A stretch of DNA of 64,000 bases, taken from NCBI RefSeq assembly GCF_004364155.1, contig NZ_SOAZ01000013.1, forward strand, positions 1 to 64,000, read 5' to 3'. Shown here piece by piece: positions 9,532 through 18,243 of this stretch (position 1 is its first letter; each line of letters opens with the position of its first letter). A program made the translations under genes and the position numbers. The notes beneath the pieces were generated by a model that saw only the letters and a list, made by a program, of their open reading frames with translations, searched no databases and was not told where the DNA came from. The DNA comes from Fonticella tunisiensis (GTDB lineage: Bacteria; Bacillota; Clostridia; Clostridiales; Caloramatoraceae).

Positions 9532-10785
9532 TCAATCACCCCATTTAAGATCAAAAAGTTCCTCTAAAACCTTAATATAGGCTTCTCTTTTCTTTGGATC
9601 TTCCATTTCCTTAAGCTTTATTATAGGTTCCCTTACAAGCCTTTTAAGTGCGGAGCTTACCATCTTTTCAATGATTTTCTTGTCCTTTCCCTCAAGGTCC
9701 GCCTTTCTAAATATATATTCTAAAGTATCCTTTTCTATCTTACTGCACTTTTCCTTTAAAGATTTAATAACGGGGTCAACCCTTACAGTTGAAAGCCATG
9801 ATTTAAAATCCAGAGCATCTGATTTTACTATTTCTCTTGCTCTTTTTGAAAGCTCTTCCCTTCTTTTTTCATTGAAGCTTGATATATTCTTTAAATCGTC
9901 TATGTTAAAAAGATAAACTCCACTGAGTCTTCCCGCATCAATGTCAACATCCCTCGGCATGGCAAGATCCATAATATAAAGTTCCTTTTCCCTTTTTCCT
10001 ATTTTGTCAGCTTTTATTACAATGTGGGGCGAGGCAGTGGCAGTAATTAAAAGGTCTATGTCCTTGAGTATGTTATATCTTTCTTCGTAATCCAAAGCAA
10101 TGATTTCAGGATGCTCCCTTGTAATCTCTAAAAGCTTCTCCCTGCTTCTGTTAGCCATGTAAATATTTTTTACATCCTCTTCAAGAATGTACTTTAATGC
10201 AAGCTTTCCCATTTTTCCAAGTCCTATTATCAAAACATTTTTGCCCTTAAGGCCTCCCATTTTTTCTTTTATGAACTTAACTCCTATATAGCTGATTGAA
10301 AGAGGCTGTTCTGATATTTTAAGAGTGGTTTTTATTCTCTTTGAGGTTGAAACTGCTTCCCTGAAAAGCTTGTTCAATATCTTTTTGCTGCTTCCGATAT
10401 CCATTGCAAGTTCATGTGCGTCCTTAACCTGACCAAGTATCTGATCTTCTCCAAGAACTATTGAATCAAGGCCCGCTGCCACATAATATATATGATATAT
10501 AGCCTCTTCACCCTTCTTAGCATAAAGATATTTTTCTATCTCAGGTATACCGGAGAAGTTATTATAAAACTCTTTAACCGTCTTTATGCATTCATCTATA
10601 TCTCTTTTGTATGAAGCAAAATATATCTCGCTTCTATTGCATGTTGAAAGTATAACTGCTTCATCGATTCCATTGTCTAAAAGATAATTGGCTGCCTCTA
10701 TTTTTTCACTGTCCATAAAGGCTGCTTCCTCCCTTATTTTAGTAGAGGCAGTATTGTGATTGAGTCCGACTACAGCTATTTCCAT
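9532..10785 (-). CDS. hemA: Glutamyl-tRNA reductase
   Basis: First committed enzyme of C5-pathway tetrapyrrole synthesis; it reduces glutamyl-tRNA(Glu) to glutamate-1-semialdehyde. The 417 residues include the nucleophile Cys49 in 'LSTCNRSEIYF', the Rossmann motif 'NVLIIGLGKMGKLALKYI' and a C-terminal helical dimerisation region. It overlaps cbiK upstream by 10 bases. As the entry enzyme placed near the front of the operon, it is a likely control point, but I see no riboswitch in front of it. Confidence 0.97.
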   Translation of the reverse strand: MEIAVVGLNHNTASTKIREEAAFMDSEKIEAANYLLDNGIDEAVILSTCNRSEIYFASYKRDIDECIKTVKEFYNNFSGIPEIEKYLYAKKGEEAIYHIYYVAAGLDSIVLGEDQILGQVKDAHELAMDIGSSKKILNKLFREAVSTSKRIKTTLKISEQPLSISYIGVKFIKEKMGGLKGKNVLIIGLGKMGKLALKYILEEDVKNIYMANRSREKLLEITREHPEIIALDYEERYNILKDIDLLITATASPHIVIKADKIGKREKELYIMDLAMPRDVDIDAGRLSGVYLFNIDDLKNISSFNEKRREELSKRAREIVKSDALDFKSWLSTVRVDPVIKSLKEKCSKIEKDTLEYIFRKADLEGKDKKIIEKMVSSALKRLVREPIIKLKEMEDPKKREAYIKVLEELFDLKWGD

Positions 10786-11576
10786 GACAATCCTCCTGCT
10801 TCTATGGCTTCCCTTACACGTTTCACAAATATATCCTGATAATATGGGTTGCTGCCAAGTCCATTTAAATAGGTGTCTACAGTAAAACCTGACCCTTCAA
10901 GTATTGACTTCCATGAATTCTCCTTACTCGAGGCCATATCCTTTATAGCATGATATCCCGCGGTAATCATAAACGGCATTAAAATAACCCTATTAATATT
11001 TTTCTTTTTTAGCGCTTTTATTATATCCCCAATTTGTGGATAGCCGCGTATAGTTCCTAAAAAAACGTTAGCCCCCTCATTTTCCATGTGCCTTTGAAGA
11101 TTATAATAGTATTTTTGGGCCTCATGGTCAGTTCCATGCCCCATTAATACAACCGCTTCATGCTCCTTAAGTTCAGGAATCTGATGCTTAAGCCCTTCAA
11201 GGGCAACACCATAATCATCTTCATCACATAATACAGGTTTCCCAAAGGTGAGCTTTTTAAAATGCTTTTTATAGGGGGCTAAACTTTCAATAATCCTGTT
11301 GTATTCCCTGCCAGGAATAATATATAGGAGCTGAACAATTACCTCCTCAAACCCTTCCTTCATCATATTTTCTATAGCTTCTAAAGGTGTGCATATATGC
11401 ATACCACTTCTCGCTTTTAATTTGTTAATGATTTTATGGGATGCAAAGGCACTTTTAATATCATAATCAGGAAAGGAAATTGCAATTTTATTTTCAATTG
11501 TTTTTATACTTGATTTTATACTGTCTTCATTGCTTGTGCCGGAGCTAATTACCAAAATACCCTTTTTGTTCTGCAT
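10776..11576 (-). CDS. cbiK: Sirohydrochlorin cobaltochelatase, anaerobic type
   Basis: Inserts cobalt into sirohydrochlorin, the first dedicated step of anaerobic vitamin B12 synthesis. The 266 residues match CbiK: 'GILVISSGTSNEDSI' at the N-terminus, 'VVLMGHGTDHEAQKYY' and 'VILMPFMITAGYHAIKDMA' with the metal-handling histidines. The upstream GTG at 11591 lies before the AAGGAGG ribosome-binding site, so I place the start at ATG 11576. It is first in the operon and so determines that pathway flux is destined for corrinoid. It could also serve iron or nickel insertion in vivo. Confidence 0.92.
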   Translation of the reverse strand: MQNKKGILVISSGTSNEDSIKSSIKTIENKIAISFPDYDIKSAFASHKIINKLKARSGMHICTPLEAIENMMKEGFEEVIVQLLYIIPGREYNRIIESLAPYKKHFKKLTFGKPVLCDEDDYGVALEGLKHQIPELKEHEAVVLMGHGTDHEAQKYYYNLQRHMENEGANVFLGTIRGYPQIGDIIKALKKKNINRVILMPFMITAGYHAIKDMASSKENSWKSILEGSGFTVDTYLNGLGSNPYYQDIFVKRVREAIEAGGLSWK

Positions 11577-11767
11577 AAAATCCTCCTTCACAGCTTTATA
11601 TGAAAAAATTCATCATTACCATGATATATTACAGCTGCTCCAGGTTATTTGTCATCGCCCTGCAAAATTTATTATAGCACTTTAAGTAGATAGTTTAAAT
11701 TGATAGAAAATCATTATTACGTAATAAATTAATCCATTGTGCTAATCTAAAAAGCATTGGAATAAAA

Positions 11768-11804
11768 GCAGAAAATATCTACAGACCGTTGCTGCGATGA
11801 AAAA
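11768..11804. repeat. Dispersed intergenic repeat, copy A
   Basis: The segment beginning GCAGAAAATATCTACAGACC and ending GCTGCGATGAAAAA is repeated almost exactly at 26625-26660. Part of its 3' end (GCTGCGA...AAAA) recurs at 51640-51660. Confidence 0.6.
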
Positions 11805-11807
11805 GCA

Positions 11808-11846
11808 AGGAACACCATCAAGATATTTTGATAGTGTTCCTTAGGC
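11808..11846 (-). terminator. Terminator of the amino-acid ABC transporter operon
   Basis: A long stem AAGGAACAC-ATCAA / TTGAT-GTGTTCCTT with a short loop is followed on the minus strand by GCTTTTTC. It lies about 76 bases after the ATPase stop codon. Confidence 0.75.
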
Positions 11847-11921
11847 TTTACTAAACTAATTATTTGAGGTTATAGTGGTAGAGCCCTGCTTCTGCCTAAA
11901 ATAGATAACCAACCTACACTT

Positions 11922-12644
11922 TTATAGGACTTTTCCAAGGAAATCCCTGGTTCTTGAATGTTTGGGATTTACAAAAATTTCTTCTGGCGTTCCTTCTTCG
12001 ATTATTTCCCCATCGCTCATAAATATAATCCTATCTCCAACTTCCCTTGCAAATCCCATTTCGTGGGTTACAACAACCATAGTCATTCCATCTGCTGCAA
12101 GCTCTTTCATAACATCTAAAACCTCTCCAACCATCTCAGGGTCCAAAGCTGAGGTAGGTTCATCAAAGAGCATTACATCGGGTTCCATAGCCAGAGCCCT
12201 CGCAATTGCAACCCTCTGCTTCTGCCCTCCTGAAAGTTTGGAAGGGTAGCTGTCGGCTTTATCCTCAAGACCAACTCTTCTAAGAAGTCTCATGGCAGTT
12301 CTTTCAGCCTCTTCCTTTGGAACCTTTTTAACTCTGACAGGAGCAAGGGTTATATTTTCAAGAACTGTCATATGAGGGAATAGATTAAACTGCTGAAACA
12401 CCATTCCCATCTTTTGTCTATGAAGGTCTATATTAACTTTACTGTCGGTTATTGGAGTACCCTCAAAAATAATCTTACCCTTCGTAGGCACCTCAAGGAG
12501 ATTAAGACATCTTAAGAAAGTGCTTTTTCCCGAACCACTTGGTCCAATAACAACTACGACTTCTCCTTTTTTAATGTTTACGTTTATATTTTTTAACACA
12601 GTGTTTTTACCAAATTTTTTCTCAAGAGCGATTACATCAATCAC
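11922..12644 (-). CDS. Polar amino-acid ABC transporter ATP-binding protein (GlnQ family)
   Basis: ATPase subunit of 240 residues that powers amino-acid import. It shows Walker A 'GPSGSGKST', Q-loop '[18 protein letters not shown]', signature '[16 protein letters not shown]', Walker B '[14 protein letters not shown]' and the H-loop '[10 protein letters not shown]', which is characteristic of the polar amino-acid group (GlnQ/HisP/ArtP). It overlaps the upstream permease gene by eight bases. No binding-protein gene is present in the operon. Confidence 0.93.
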   Translation of the reverse strand: MIDVIALEKKFGKNTVLKNINVNIKKGEVVVVIGPSGSGKSTFLRCLNLLEVPTKGKIIFEGTPITDSKVNIDLHRQKMGMVFQQFNLFPHMTVLENITLAPVRVKKVPKEEAERTAMRLLRRVGLEDKADSYPSKLSGGQKQRVAIARALAMEPDVMLFDEPTSALDPEMVGEVLDVMKELAADGMTMVVVTHEMGFAREVGDRIIFMSDGEIIEEGTPEEIFVNPKHSRTRDFLGKVL

Positions 12645-13284
12645 CTGCTCTCATCCTCCTTTCAACCCTTCCAACGACTTTAGACAGGGTAAAGGTTAAT
12701 ACAAAGTAAATAAAGGCTGCTACTATGAGCGGTGCAAAAGGCATGAATGTGTTTCCCCTTACAGTATCAGCGTTATACATAAGCTCCGGTATGCCTATTA
12801 CAGAAACGATTGATGATTCCTTAATTACTGTTATAAATTCATTTCCAAGTGCAGGCAGTATGTTTTTAAAGGCCTGTGGAATTATTATATAGCGCATTGC
12901 CATTTTATGAGACATACCAAGTGATCTTGCTGCCTCCATCTGACCTTTATCTACTGCCTGAATTCCTGCTCGAATAATTTCAGCTACATAGGCGGAGCTG
13001 TTTATGGATAACGTTACAATTCCTGCAACATAATCCGGAAGCCCAAGGTTCATTCCGTAATATATAATAAACATCTGAACCATAACCGGCGTTCCCCTTA
13101 TGAACTCAATATAGGACGATGCTATAGATTTAAGTATTTTATTCTTTGACAGTTTCATAAGAGCAAGAAAAGTACCAAGTATTACTCCAATAAGCACCGT
13201 AAATATGGAAATGATAATTGTGTTTTTAGTTCCATTTATAAAAAACATATAATATTTATTTAAAAAGGTAAAATCGATATTCAA
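12637..13284 (-). CDS. Polar amino-acid ABC transporter permease (HisM/GlnP family)
   Basis: Membrane subunit of 215 residues with about five transmembrane helices and the coupling-loop motif around '[39 protein letters not shown]'. A TTG start follows GAGGAGG by nine bases. The N-terminal membrane segment '[21 protein letters not shown]' is typical. The substrate-binding protein expected upstream is missing; only a short coding remnant and a strong promoter stand there. Confidence 0.92.
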   Translation of the reverse strand: MNIDFTFLNKYYMFFINGTKNTIIISIFTVLIGVILGTFLALMKLSKNKILKSIASSYIEFIRGTPVMVQMFIIYYGMNLGLPDYVAGIVTLSINSSAYVAEIIRAGIQAVDKGQMEAARSLGMSHKMAMRYIIIPQAFKNILPALGNEFITVIKESSIVSVIGIPELMYNADTVRGNTFMPFAPLIVAAFIYFVLTFTLSKVVGRVERRMRAGD

Positions 13285-13309
13285 AGCTCAACCTCCTCAC
13301 TCAAATCAC

Positions 13310-13378
13310 TATTTATTTGTCTCCCAGGGAACCTCTAGCCTCCAAAAATTTTCACCGATTATTATTCCATTTTCAACT
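13310..13378 (-). pseudogene. Possible remnant of a deleted substrate-binding-protein gene
   Basis: Between the promoter and the permease there is a ribosome-binding site GGGAGGAG with a TTG/ATG codon that stops after a few codons. Another frame lacking a start codon ends in ENFWRLEVPWETNK-stop just before the permease. This layout is what an internal deletion of a binding-protein gene would leave, with a 5' start and a 3' tail. The alternative is a leader peptide. No homology can be confirmed from so few residues. Confidence 0.3.
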
Positions 13379-13386
13379 CCTCCCGA

Positions 13387-13420
13387 TTAATTATACATGT
13401 ACGTGTATAATTAATCAATG
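13387..13420 (-). promoter_or_regulatory. Promoter with embedded 28-base palindrome for the amino-acid transporter
   Basis: On the minus strand TTGATT, a 17-base spacer and TATAAT form a good sigma-A promoter. The spacer and -10 are covered by a palindrome with 14-base arms (one mismatch per arm) at 13387-13414, reading TTAATTATAC on its outer side. An operator that would block RNA polymerase is the natural reading. The cognate regulator is unknown. Confidence 0.6.
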
Positions 13421-13462
13421 CTTTTATTAAAAATTTATTCAACTAAATTATTCCTCATCACT

Positions 13463-13506
13463 AAAAAATCCTCCATTTTCATATAATTGAAAATGGAGGA
13501 TTTTTT
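13463..13506. terminator. Bidirectional terminator after rubrerythrin
   Basis: Perfect 19-base stem AAAAAATCCTCCATTTTCA with a six-base loop and A/T tracts on both sides, 16 bases after the rubrerythrin stop. Confidence 0.9.
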
Positions 13507-13522
13507 AAGCTCTATTTAATTA

Positions 13523-14074
13523 TTAGGCATTTGGAAAGTATCTCTTAAGAAGTCCTCTAAATGCCTGTCCGTGTCTTGCTTCATCTTTACACATTTCGTG
13601 TACTGTATCGTGTATTGCATCGTAATTTAACTGCTTAGCCCTTACTGCAAGATCCTTCTTGCCCTTGCATGCCCCATATTCAGCTTCAACTCTCATTTCA
13701 AGATTTCTCTTAGTATCTGCAACTACAACCTCTCCTAAAAGTTCAGCAAACTTTGCAGCATGTTCTGCTTCTTCAAAGGCTATTCTCTTATAAGCCTCAG
13801 CTATTTCAGGGTATCCTTCTCTATCAGCCTGACGGCTCATAGCAAGATACATTCCAACTTCAGTACACTCCCCTATAAAGTTTGCCCTTAGTCCTTCTAT
13901 AACTTCAGGATCTATATCCTTCGCAACTCCTATTCTGTGCTCATCTGCCCACTGAAGCTCATCCTCTTTCTTTTCAATAAACTTTTCAGCTGGCGCATTG
14001 CAAACAGGGCACTTATCCGGTGCAGCATCTCCCTCATGCACATATCCACAAATTGAACAAACAAACTTTTTCAT
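13523..14074 (-). CDS. Reverse rubrerythrin (rubredoxin-like domain at the N-terminus)
   Basis: Non-haem diiron peroxidase that removes hydrogen peroxide in anaerobes. The 183 residues begin with a rubredoxin-like Fe(Cys)4 site ('[20 protein letters not shown]', residues 5-24), followed by a four-helix diiron domain with repeated ExxH motifs ('[10 protein letters not shown]', '[15 protein letters not shown]'). The domain order is the reverse of classical rubrerythrin, as in the clostridial oxidative-stress proteins. It is monocistronic. Inverted repeats upstream could be regulatory (see separate entry). In related clostridia such genes answer to PerR, but no perR is in this window. Confidence 0.93.
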   Translation of the reverse strand: MKKFVCSICGYVHEGDAAPDKCPVCNAPAEKFIEKKEDELQWADEHRIGVAKDIDPEVIEGLRANFIGECTEVGMYLAMSRQADREGYPEIAEAYKRIAFEEAEHAAKFAELLGEVVVADTKRNLEMRVEAEYGACKGKKDLAVRAKQLNYDAIHDTVHEMCKDEARHGQAFRGLLKRYFPNA

Positions 14075-14117
14075 TTTATATACCTCCCTTAATTATATTT
14101 AACACTTGTACTATTGT

Positions 14118-14228
14118 GGAAACATATCCAAATTCCTAATAATGTTTCCTTCATTTTCTATAATAACACAATAAAGATATATTGACAATAATTATTTGTA
14201 GATAATTTTTATTTGTAATTGTAAATAA
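14118..14228. promoter_or_regulatory. Inverted repeats upstream of reverse rubrerythrin
   Basis: GGAAACAT (14118-14125) and ATGTTTCC (14142-14149) form an eight-base inverted repeat in the 5' region. Further upstream TTATTTGTAATTGTAAATAA (14209-14228) is a partly symmetric AT-rich site of the size of a Fur/PerR-family box. Both are candidates only. Confidence 0.3.
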
Positions 14229-14293
14229 TTTGTTAATAACTTTCAGTAATCAGTAAGGCATTTTAGACATGAATTATAAAAGTATGAACATCC

Positions 14294-14328
14294 TAAAAAA
14301 AGAAGCGAGGATCAATTAAGCTCGCTTC
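14294..14328 (-). terminator. Terminator of the phosphofructokinase gene
   Basis: On the minus strand GAAGCGAG pairs with CTCGCTTC around an 11-base loop, followed by seven T residues. Confidence 0.85.
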
Positions 14329-14363
14329 CACACCTTTTATATATTTGTTTCTCTTAGCTCAAA

Positions 14364-14414
14364 TTATTTATATTCAATCAACTCTATTATCTCATCATCG
14401 AAATACGTTTTCAT
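14364..14414 (-). CDS. Possible 16-residue peptide coupled to pfp
   Basis: An ATG overlaps the pfp stop codon in the ATGA arrangement and opens a reading frame MKTYFDDEIIELIEYK-stop, still upstream of the terminator. The AAAAGGA just before the ATG is too close for normal initiation, so only re-initiation after pfp would translate it. The peptide is acidic with no recognised family, and it may simply be chance. Confidence 0.2.
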   Translation of the reverse strand: MKTYFDDEIIELIEYK

Positions 14415-15628
14415 TCCTTTTTTAAAATCTTTGGAACCTTTGGTGCCCTAAGCCTGTCAGCAGATGGCATATCAGTTCCAAGGAGGGGTCTCGCATAAAA
14501 TTTAAATGCATCTGTAACGTTATTCCCTTCTCTGTTTATAAATTCATCCGGCATTATCTTCGTTTTTCCAGCTACTTCATGGAGGTTTGTAAGCCTGTAA
14601 TCAACAGAATAATATCCTGTTCTGTGTATTGTAATCGATCCGTCCAGGTTGTGCCATATTGCAAACTGAGCAGCCTTTTCTCCTACCTCCCTTGCTTCAT
14701 GCTGGTCAACATCAGAAACGCAGCCAATGAAGGATCTTTGAAGATATCCAAAGGTGTCAGACCTTACTCTTTTTATGTTTAATTTTTCTTTAACATGGTC
14801 GGCTAACAGCTGCCCAAGGCTTCCACCGGACAGGTTTACATTTCCATGTGCATCCTTTTCAATATGCTTCATAAGCTTTACCGCAATGGGAGTACCTGTT
14901 TCATCCGCTATTCCTTCTGATACAGCAACAATACATCTTCCGTACCTGTCATAAACTTTTTTTACATCCTGTATAAACTTTTCAAGGCTGAATGGCCTTT
15001 CTGGAAGATAGATAAGATGTGGACCATCATCAGGATATTTTTGGGCAAGGGATGAGGCTGCTGTCAAAAAACCTGCATGCCTTCCCATAACTATTCCTAT
15101 ATAGATGCCGGGAAGTGCCCTGACATCTAGATTTATCCCTATAAATGCCTGTGATACAAATTTTGCTGCGGAGCCATATCCAGGTGTATGATCGTTTACC
15201 GTAAGGTCATTGTCTATCGTTTTCGGTATATGTATTGCCCTGAATTCATATCCCGAAATCTCTGCATATTCGTTTACAATTCTTACGGTATCCGCAGAGT
15301 CATTCCCTCCTATATAAAAGAAATATCTTATATCATGTGCCCTCATAACGTCGAACATTTCCTTGCAGTACTTTTCATCTGGTTTATCCCTTGTTGAGAA
15401 AAGAGCAGATGAGGGTGTCTTTGCCACCTGCTCAAGATTATGTGTAGTTTCCTGCGTAAGATCAATGAAATCTTCATTGATTATTCCAGCAACTCCATTA
15501 ATAGCCCCATAAACCTTCGTTACCTGCTGAAATTTTCTAGATTCCAGTACTGCACCTACAAGGGATTGGTTAATAACTGCAGTTGGCCCTCCTCCCTGTG
15601 CAACTAAAACTTTTCCTTCCAGCTTCAT
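14411..15628 (-). CDS. pfp: Diphosphate-type phosphofructokinase
   Basis: Phosphorylates fructose-6-phosphate, probably with pyrophosphate rather than ATP, reversibly in glycolysis. The 405 residues include 'GGNDSADT', where aspartate 110 occupies the place of the glycine of the GGDGS motif in ATP enzymes. 'PKTIDNDL' supplies the lysine (136) that in PPi enzymes contacts the phosphate. Both are taken as PPi signatures in the PfkA superfamily. The gene is single, with its own terminator, and faces the divergent cortex-lytic gene. Confidence 0.9.
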   Translation of the reverse strand: MKLEGKVLVAQGGGPTAVINQSLVGAVLESRKFQQVTKVYGAINGVAGIINEDFIDLTQETTHNLEQVAKTPSSALFSTRDKPDEKYCKEMFDVMRAHDIRYFFYIGGNDSADTVRIVNEYAEISGYEFRAIHIPKTIDNDLTVNDHTPGYGSAAKFVSQAFIGINLDVRALPGIYIGIVMGRHAGFLTAASSLAQKYPDDGPHLIYLPERPFSLEKFIQDVKKVYDRYGRCIVAVSEGIADETGTPIAVKLMKHIEKDAHGNVNLSGGSLGQLLADHVKEKLNIKRVRSDTFGYLQRSFIGCVSDVDQHEAREVGEKAAQFAIWHNLDGSITIHRTGYYSVDYRLTNLHEVAGKTKIMPDEFINREGNNVTDAFKFYARPLLGTDMPSADRLRAPKVPKILKKE

Positions 15629-15748
15629 TCAAATCCTCCCTTTCCTAAATAAATACAGCCGAACACAACCGTCCATCCTCAATATGATTTTACAACATAT
15701 TCCATAATATTTACAATTATGTATTTATAAAAAATTATTCTAATTGGT

Positions 15749-15776
15749 AACCAGACTTTTATTTCTTACATATATT
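15749..15776 (+). promoter_or_regulatory. Candidate sporulation (sigma-K/E type) promoter of the LysM-GH18 gene
   Basis: AC (15750-15751), a 17-base spacer and CATATATT (15769-15776) match the AC-N17-CATANNNT pattern of mother-cell promoters, about 30 bases before the start codon. AT-rich sequence yields such matches by chance, so this is tentative. Confidence 0.35.
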
Positions 15777-15808
15777 AATACAGAGTATTATTAAAGGTGT
15801 GATTGTAT

Positions 15809-17089
15809 TTGATAATCCATGTTGTAAAACCAGGCGACAGCATATACAAAATTGCACGCAGATATGGTGTATCTCCCTCAAAAATTATTTCTGATAACGA
15901 GCTTTCAAATCCTGATAGACTTGTGGTAGGCCAGACCATAGTGGTTATGGAGGGAGAAAGAGTGCATATCGTGGCTCCTGGGGAGTCCCTCTATTCAATA
16001 TCAAGGAACTACAACATCCCGATTGAAGACATACTTGAAGCTAACCCACAAATAATAAATCCTGCAGCCATTTCTGCAGGACAGGTTATTACTATTCCTG
16101 CACGTACCAGGGCCCTTGGCACAATAGAGGTAAATGGTTATGCTTTCCCAGATATTAATATGGAGGTTTTAAGAAAGACTCTTCCATACCTTACTTATCT
16201 CAGCATCTTCTCGCATGAGGTAAACCCTGATGGAACATTAAGGGATATTAATGACGAACCGCTAATAAGAGCCGCAAGGGCAGCTGGTGTTGCTCCACTT
16301 CTTGTTATAACAAATATTGAAGCTGGTGCAAGCTTTAGCAGTGATTTGGCCAGGGCTATTCTTTCAAATGAACAGGTTCAGGATAGGCTGATTGATAACG
16401 TACTTAGAACATTAAGGGTCAAAAACTATTATGGTCTTGACATTGACTTTGAATATATATACCCAGCTGATAGAGAAAGATACAATGCATTTTTAAGAAA
16501 GGTTGTTGAAAGGCTGAGACCACAGGGCTACACTGTAACAACGGCCCTTGCCCCTAAAAACAGCGCTGATCAGCCCGGGCTTTTATACGAAGCCCACGAC
16601 TACCCTGTTCACGGCCAGTTAGCCAACCATGTTATACTCATGACCTATGAATGGGGTTATACCTACGGACCTCCAATGGCCGTATCCCCTATAAACGAAG
16701 TCAGAAAGGTGCTAAACTACGCGGTAACTGCAATCCCAAGGCAGAAGATATTAATGGGCATTCCAAACTATGGATATGACTGGACTCTACCATACCGCAG
16801 AGGAAGCGTAGCAAGAACCCTTTCAAACACCGGCGCCGTAGAGCTCGCTTTACGTGAAAACGCTGCCATTCAGTACGATGTTGAATCCCAGGCTCCATTC
16901 TTCAGGTACTATGACGACAATAGAAGGCTCCATGAGGTATGGTTTGAGGATGCGCGAAGCATAAACACAAAACTCAGGCTTGTTGATCAATACAATATCG
17001 GAGGAGTGAGCTACTGGACTATAGGTAGTTTCTTCCCACAGAACTGGCTGGTTTTAAGGTCGCTGTATGACGTAAGGAAAGTATTGTAA
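15809..17089 (+). CDS. LysM-GH18 spore cortex-lytic enzyme (SleL/YaaH type)
   Basis: N-acetylglucosaminidase-type enzyme expected to act on cortex peptidoglycan fragments during spore germination. Two LysM repeats (about residues 2-46 and 51-96, 'IIHVVKPGDSIYKIARRYGVS', 'VHIVAPGESLYSISRNY') precede a GH18 barrel. Its catalytic motif 'GLDIDFEY' carries the acid glutamate near residue 215. There is no signal peptide, which is normal for SleL proteins packed into spores. The ribosome-binding site AAAGGTG favours the TTG at 15809 over that at 15803. It is followed by a perfect terminator. Confidence 0.9.
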   Translation: MIIHVVKPGDSIYKIARRYGVSPSKIISDNELSNPDRLVVGQTIVVMEGERVHIVAPGESLYSISRNYNIPIEDILEANPQIINPAAISAGQVITIPARTRALGTIEVNGYAFPDINMEVLRKTLPYLTYLSIFSHEVNPDGTLRDINDEPLIRAARAAGVAPLLVITNIEAGASFSSDLARAILSNEQVQDRLIDNVLRTLRVKNYYGLDIDFEYIYPADRERYNAFLRKVVERLRPQGYTVTTALAPKNSADQPGLLYEAHDYPVHGQLANHVILMTYEWGYTYGPPMAVSPINEVRKVLNYAVTAIPRQKILMGIPNYGYDWTLPYRRGSVARTLSNTGAVELALRENAAIQYDVESQAPFFRYYDDNRRLHEVWFEDARSINTKLRLVDQYNIGGVSYWTIGSFFPQNWLVLRSLYDVRKVL

Positions 17090-17128
17090 AAAACAAGTAC
17101 TCTGCCTTAAGGCAGAGTACTTGTTTTT
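17089..17128 (+). terminator. Terminator after the LysM-GH18 gene
   Basis: Perfect 18-base stem ending GTACTCTGCC with a TTAA loop and a trailing T run; it overlaps the stop codon region. Confidence 0.92.
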
Positions 17129-17220
17129 ATGAAGCAAAAGAAAGTTGGAATTAAAAAATCCTTTTTTATATATAATATAGTGGCCAGACTATATTAAAAT
17201 ATTTGATTTAGGTGGTACAT

Positions 17221-18177
17221 ATGCGGGATTTCATTTTTGGTATTATGGGGGGAACTGCCCTCCTTATGTATGGAGTTAATATGATGGGAAGTGGCCTTGA
17301 AAGGGCATCTGGAAGGGTAATGAAAAAAATTCTCTCAATATTCACAGGAAGGGTATGGAGTGCCTTTATGGCAGGAACATTTCTAACTGCCCTGGTCCAA
17401 AGCAGTACTGCAGTGACGGTGCTTACTGTTGGCTTTGTAAATGCCGGACTTATGAAACTTCCACAGGCAGTAGGAATCATATATGGTGCCAACATTGGAA
17501 CCACCATTACAGCTCAGCTAATGTCAGCCAGCTACAGCTTCAACCTTACCGATTATGCACTTCCGGTTCTTTCTGTAGGATTTATCATAAACCTTACCTT
17601 CAAAAATAAAACTATAAAAAGCTTTGGAGAAGCACTCATGGGGTTTGGAATGATGTTTCTGGGACTTAAAATATTAAACCTTGGAGTTCCATTCATGAGC
17701 AAAAGTGATACCCTTAAATATTTTTTTAGAACCTATGCATCAATACCAACTATCGGGATTTTTCTTGGGGCTTTGGCAACGGCGCTTGTACATAGCAGCA
17801 GTGCAACGGTTGGCCTTGTTATGGTGCTTGGGGAGGCAGGGCTTATAGATCTGACTTCAGCAGTATGTATTATGCTTGGTGACAACATAGGGACCTGCAT
17901 AACAGCTCAGCTTGCAAGCCTGACAGGAAACATAAATGCTAGAAGAACAGCATGGGCACACACTCTTTACAATATGATTGGGGTAATTATAGTTGCCTTT
18001 ATACTTCCCTGGTTTGTTAATATGATACAAGGTGCAACCCTACATTTTAGTAAATCAACTGATATAAGCGTTCAGATCGCAAATTCACATACAATATTCA
18101 ATGTACTCAGCGCCGTAATATTTCTACCAATAACGAAATATTATGTAAAGTTCATCGAGTTTGTTGTACCAAATTAA
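17221..18177 (+). CDS. Na/Pi-cotransporter family protein
   Basis: Membrane protein of 318 residues with two inverted repeats, each bearing the family signature: 'ALVQSSTAVTVL' with 'GANIGTTITAQL' in the first and 'ALVHSSSATVGLV' with 'GDNIGTCITAQL' in the second. It probably imports phosphate or a related anion with sodium. It lacks the C-terminal PhoU-like domain that many bacterial members carry, and the second QSS motif has His for Gln. The ATG at 17221 follows AGGTGG by five bases; the upstream GTG lies within that site. Confidence 0.88.
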   Translation: MRDFIFGIMGGTALLMYGVNMMGSGLERASGRVMKKILSIFTGRVWSAFMAGTFLTALVQSSTAVTVLTVGFVNAGLMKLPQAVGIIYGANIGTTITAQLMSASYSFNLTDYALPVLSVGFIINLTFKNKTIKSFGEALMGFGMMFLGLKILNLGVPFMSKSDTLKYFFRTYASIPTIGIFLGALATALVHSSSATVGLVMVLGEAGLIDLTSAVCIMLGDNIGTCITAQLASLTGNINARRTAWAHTLYNMIGVIIVAFILPWFVNMIQGATLHFSKSTDISVQIANSHTIFNVLSAVIFLPITKYYVKFIEFVVPN

Positions 18178-18187
18178 ACATTTATGA

Positions 18188-18214
18188 ACCTAATAAGCTT
18201 CTATATCATAGTAT
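18188..18214 (+). promoter_or_regulatory. Candidate sporulation promoter of the amidase-domain gene
   Basis: AC (18188-18189), a 17-base spacer and CATAGTAT (18207-18214) repeat the AC-N17-CATANNNT layout seen before the LysM-GH18 gene, 30 bases ahead of the start codon. Confidence 0.35.
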
Positions 18215-18243
18215 ATTAAGGATTAATTTTTGCAGGTAGACCT

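Larger units (their letters stand above)
11577..11921. other. Intergenic region: hem operon leader, dispersed repeat, ABC-operon terminator
   Basis: This 345-base gap holds the untranslated region of the cbiK operon, one copy of a dispersed repeat (11768-11804) and the terminator hairpin of the amino-acid transporter genes (11808-11846). I looked for a cobalamin riboswitch and saw no B12-box-like sequence. Confidence 0.6.

Noticed and set aside
11577-11700. Cobalamin riboswitch before cbiK
   Set aside because: I searched the leader by eye for a B12-box-like segment and found none.
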